64,000 nt of DNA from Mycobacterium sp. ITM-2016-00318. Lineage in GTDB: Bacteria; Actinomycetota; Actinomycetes; Mycobacteriales; Mycobacteriaceae. Under the pieces are notes generated by a model. It was given only the letters and a program-made list of their open reading frames with translations. It was not told the DNA's origin and did not search any database. Location of the stretch: positions 3,100,001 to 3,164,000 of the forward strand of contig NZ_CP134400.1 in assembly GCF_002968285.2 (NCBI RefSeq). Reading direction: 5' to 3'. A program made the position numbers and the translations under genes. Below, in pieces: positions 62,321-64,000 of the stretch. Every line of letters starts with the position of its first letter. The first letter of the stretch is position 1.

Positions 62321-63679
62321 CTACATCGACGCGATGAGCCGCTTCACCCGCTCGTCGACCGAGCGGAACGGGTCCTTGCACAAGACGGTGCGCTGAGCCT
62401 GGTCGTTGAGCTTGAGGTGGACCCAGTCGACGGTGAAATCGCGGCCGGCTTCCTGTGCGGCGCTGATGAACTCGCCGCGCAACTTGGCCCGCGTGGTCTG
62501 CGGCGGCGTGTTCACCGCGTCCTCGATCTCCTCGTCGGTGGTCACCCGCGTCGCCAGACCCTTGCGCTGCAGCAGGTCGAAGACTCCCCTGCCGCGTTTG
62601 ATGTCGTGGTAGGCCAGGTCGAGTTGGCTGATCTTCGGGTCGGACAGCTCCATGTTGTAGCGGTCCTGGTAGCGCTGGAACAGCTTGCGCTTGATCACCC
62701 AGTCGATCTCGGTGTCGACCTTCGCGAAGTCCTGGCTCTCGACGGCGTCGAGTTGTCGTCCCCACAGATCGACGACCTGCTCGAGCTGCGGGTTCGGTTC
62801 ACGGCTCCCGAGGTGCTCGACCGCCCGCGAGTGGTATTCGCGCTGGATGTCCAGGGCGCTGGCCTGCCGTCCGCCCGCCAGCCGGACCGGCCGGCGTCCG
62901 GTGAGGTCGTGGCTGACCTCACGGATCGCCCGGATGGGGTTGTCCAGCGAGAAGTCCCGGAACGCGACGCCGGATTCGATCATCTCCAGCACCAGCGACG
63001 CCGTGCCGACCTTGAGCATGGTGGTGGTCTCGCTCATGTTGGAGTCGCCGACGATGACGTGCAGGCGCCGGTACTTCTCGGCGTCGGCGTGCGGTTCGTC
63101 GCGGGTGTTGATGATGGGGCGGCTGCGGGTGGTCGCCGACGAAACGCCCTCCCAGATGTGCTCGGCACGCTGGCTCAGGCAGAAAGCGGCGGCTTTCGGC
63201 GTCTGCAACACCTTGCCCGCACCGCAGATGAGTTGGCGGGTGACCAGGAACGGCAGCAGCACATCGGAGATGCGGGAGAACTCGCCCGCCCGCACGATCA
63301 GGTAGTTCTCGTGGCAGCCGTAGCTGTTGCCCGCCGAGTCGGTGTTGTTCTTGAAGAGGTAGATGTCGCCGCCGATGCCCTCGTCGGCCAGCCGCTGCTC
63401 GGCGTCGATCAGCAGGTCTTCCAGCACGCGCTCCCCGGCGCGGTCGTGGGTGACCAGCTGTACGAGGCTGTCGCATTCGGCGGTCGCGTATTCGGGGTGG
63501 CTTCCGACATCGAGGTACAGCCGCGCACCGTTGCGGAGGAAGACGTTGGAGCTTCGACCCCACGACACCACGCGGCGGAACAGATAGCGGGCGACCTCGT
63601 CGGGGCTCAGCCGCCGATGCCCATGAAAGGTGCAGGTCACACCGAATTCAGTCTCGATGCCCATGATCCGTCGCTGCAC
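62321..63679 (-). CDS. pafA: Pup-protein ligase PafA
   Basis: A 452-residue ligase that attaches Pup to lysines of proteins destined for the mycobacterial proteasome. It begins [15 protein letters not shown] with ATP-grasp-like Glu residues. The catalytic Asp57 is in [15 protein letters not shown], followed by [20 protein letters not shown]. Start GTG 63679 gives the M. tuberculosis length; the longer frame from 63718 overlaps the TetR stop. The gene follows the TetR gene by 10 bp. Pup, Dop, prcBA and mpa are not in the window. Confidence 0.97.
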   Translation of the reverse strand: MQRRIMGIETEFGVTCTFHGHRRLSPDEVARYLFRRVVSWGRSSNVFLRNGARLYLDVGSHPEYATAECDSLVQLVTHDRAGERVLEDLLIDAEQRLADEGIGGDIYLFKNNTDSAGNSYGCHENYLIVRAGEFSRISDVLLPFLVTRQLICGAGKVLQTPKAAAFCLSQRAEHIWEGVSSATTRSRPIINTRDEPHADAEKYRRLHVIVGDSNMSETTTMLKVGTASLVLEMIESGVAFRDFSLDNPIRAIREVSHDLTGRRPVRLAGGRQASALDIQREYHSRAVEHLGSREPNPQLEQVVDLWGRQLDAVESQDFAKVDTEIDWVIKRKLFQRYQDRYNMELSDPKISQLDLAYHDIKRGRGVFDLLQRKGLATRVTTDEEIEDAVNTPPQTTRAKLRGEFISAAQEAGRDFTVDWVHLKLNDQAQRTVLCKDPFRSVDERVKRLIASM

Positions 63680-63689
63680 CTCATCGAGC

Positions 63690-64000
63690 TTACGGGTTGG
63701 TTTGGGATGGCGGCGCATCAGCCGCGCCGATAGGCAGGCTTTCCTGCAGCGTCAGCGATCCAGCCGGCGCGCCGAGAATTCGCTCGACTGCATCGGTGTA
63801 GGCGGCGACGACGCTGCCCGCGCGAGACCCGCCGGCGCCGATTGGGTCCGTTCCGTCCTCGTCGATGGCGTCGATGATCGCATCGGCCAGATGCAGCCCC
63901 ATCCCCGCGATGATGATGGCCGCTTCATGCGGGTGCGTGGTGTCGAACACGCCTTCCTCGCAGCCCTGCGTGATGATCGCCTCGAGCGCAGGGGTGTTGT
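63690..64000 (-). CDS. TetR-family regulator, C-terminal part (cut by window end)
   Basis: The last 102 residues of a TetR/AcrR-type regulator; the N-terminal HTH lies beyond the window. The ligand-binding-domain pattern is visible: [21 protein letters not shown] followed by [19 protein letters not shown] and [18 protein letters not shown] at 63690-63692 ends it 10 bp before pafA's start. The ligand and targets cannot be judged from this part. Confidence 0.75.
   Translation of the reverse strand, partial: NTPALEAIITQGCEEGVFDTTHPHEAAIIIAGMGLHLADAIIDAIDEDGTDPIGAGGSRAGSVVAAYTDAVERILGAPAGSLTLQESLPIGAADAPPSQTNP

Noticed and set aside
1..64000. CRISPR arrays, tRNA or rRNA genes, prophage
   Set aside because: No regularly spaced direct repeats with unique spacers, no tRNA-like cloverleaf that I could recognise, no rRNA sequence and no phage structural genes were seen. 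A covariance-model scan would be needed to exclude small RNAs.

Overview
The window is high-GC actinobacterial chromosome and almost certainly comes from a Mycolicibacterium-type mycobacterium. The evidence is RbpA, the Pup-ligase (pafA) and pafBC genes, many deazaflavin/F420-type small oxidoreductases, a 13E12-type HNH protein behind a mycobacterial LexA box, and long stretches in the gene order I recall for M. tuberculosis Rv2049c-Rv2097c. ppm1 and lnt are separate overlapping genes here, as I recall for fast growers, rather than one fused gene. No rRNA, tRNA, CRISPR array, prophage or intact insertion sequence was seen, and no stretch above 300 bp lacks a gene.

Layout. 1-5000: end of an unidentified gene, an SRPBCC protein, and a four-gene polyamine-type ABC importer (potA-potD-potH-potI order) whose ATPase appears to start at CTG. 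5000-16970: small F420 and membrane proteins, a DMT exporter, two FGGY sugar kinases around an NTF2-LysR pair, two tiny overlapping genes, RibD-like, DUF6328, DoxX-like and RDD proteins, then gluconate permease/gluconokinase divergent from a FadR-type regulator. 17000-31000: SCO6745-family and DUF2945 proteins, a carboxylesterase - copper amine oxidase - phosphotransferase fusion operon, two lipoproteins, the sulfonate operon ssuCBAD, and a winged-helix/hydrolase fusion.

31000-50500 is the conserved rbpA - ppm1/lnt - amidohydrolase - fxsA - F420 pair - cobN - cobG/H/IJ - cobKML block. It covers RNA-polymerase control, lipoprotein and lipoglycan biosynthesis and the aerobic cobalamin pathway. 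A TauD-type dioxygenase and a phosphotransferase lie within it. 50500-64000 holds the SOS-controlled HNH protein, pepE, a broken VOC gene, a 5'-3' exonuclease, a DUF4333 protein, helY, tatC, tatA, pafC, pafB, a DUF559 protein, pafA, and a TetR gene cut by the window edge.

The most unusual signals are not in the large genes. A MIRU-like element of 101 bp sits exactly in the ATGA junction of pafB and pafC, duplicates the junction, and carries a 34-codon ORF that begins in one stop/start overlap and ends in the next. Several other short dispersed repeats lie between genes and in frame inside conserved genes (copper amine oxidase, tatA, cobN, helY). Two very short genes flank a palindrome between cobN and the tauD-like gene: a 32-residue membrane peptide before cobN and a cysteine-rich ORF overlapping the dioxygenase start. 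A near-perfect SigH/SigE-type promoter precedes rbpA, and a perfect LexA box overlaps the start of the HNH gene.
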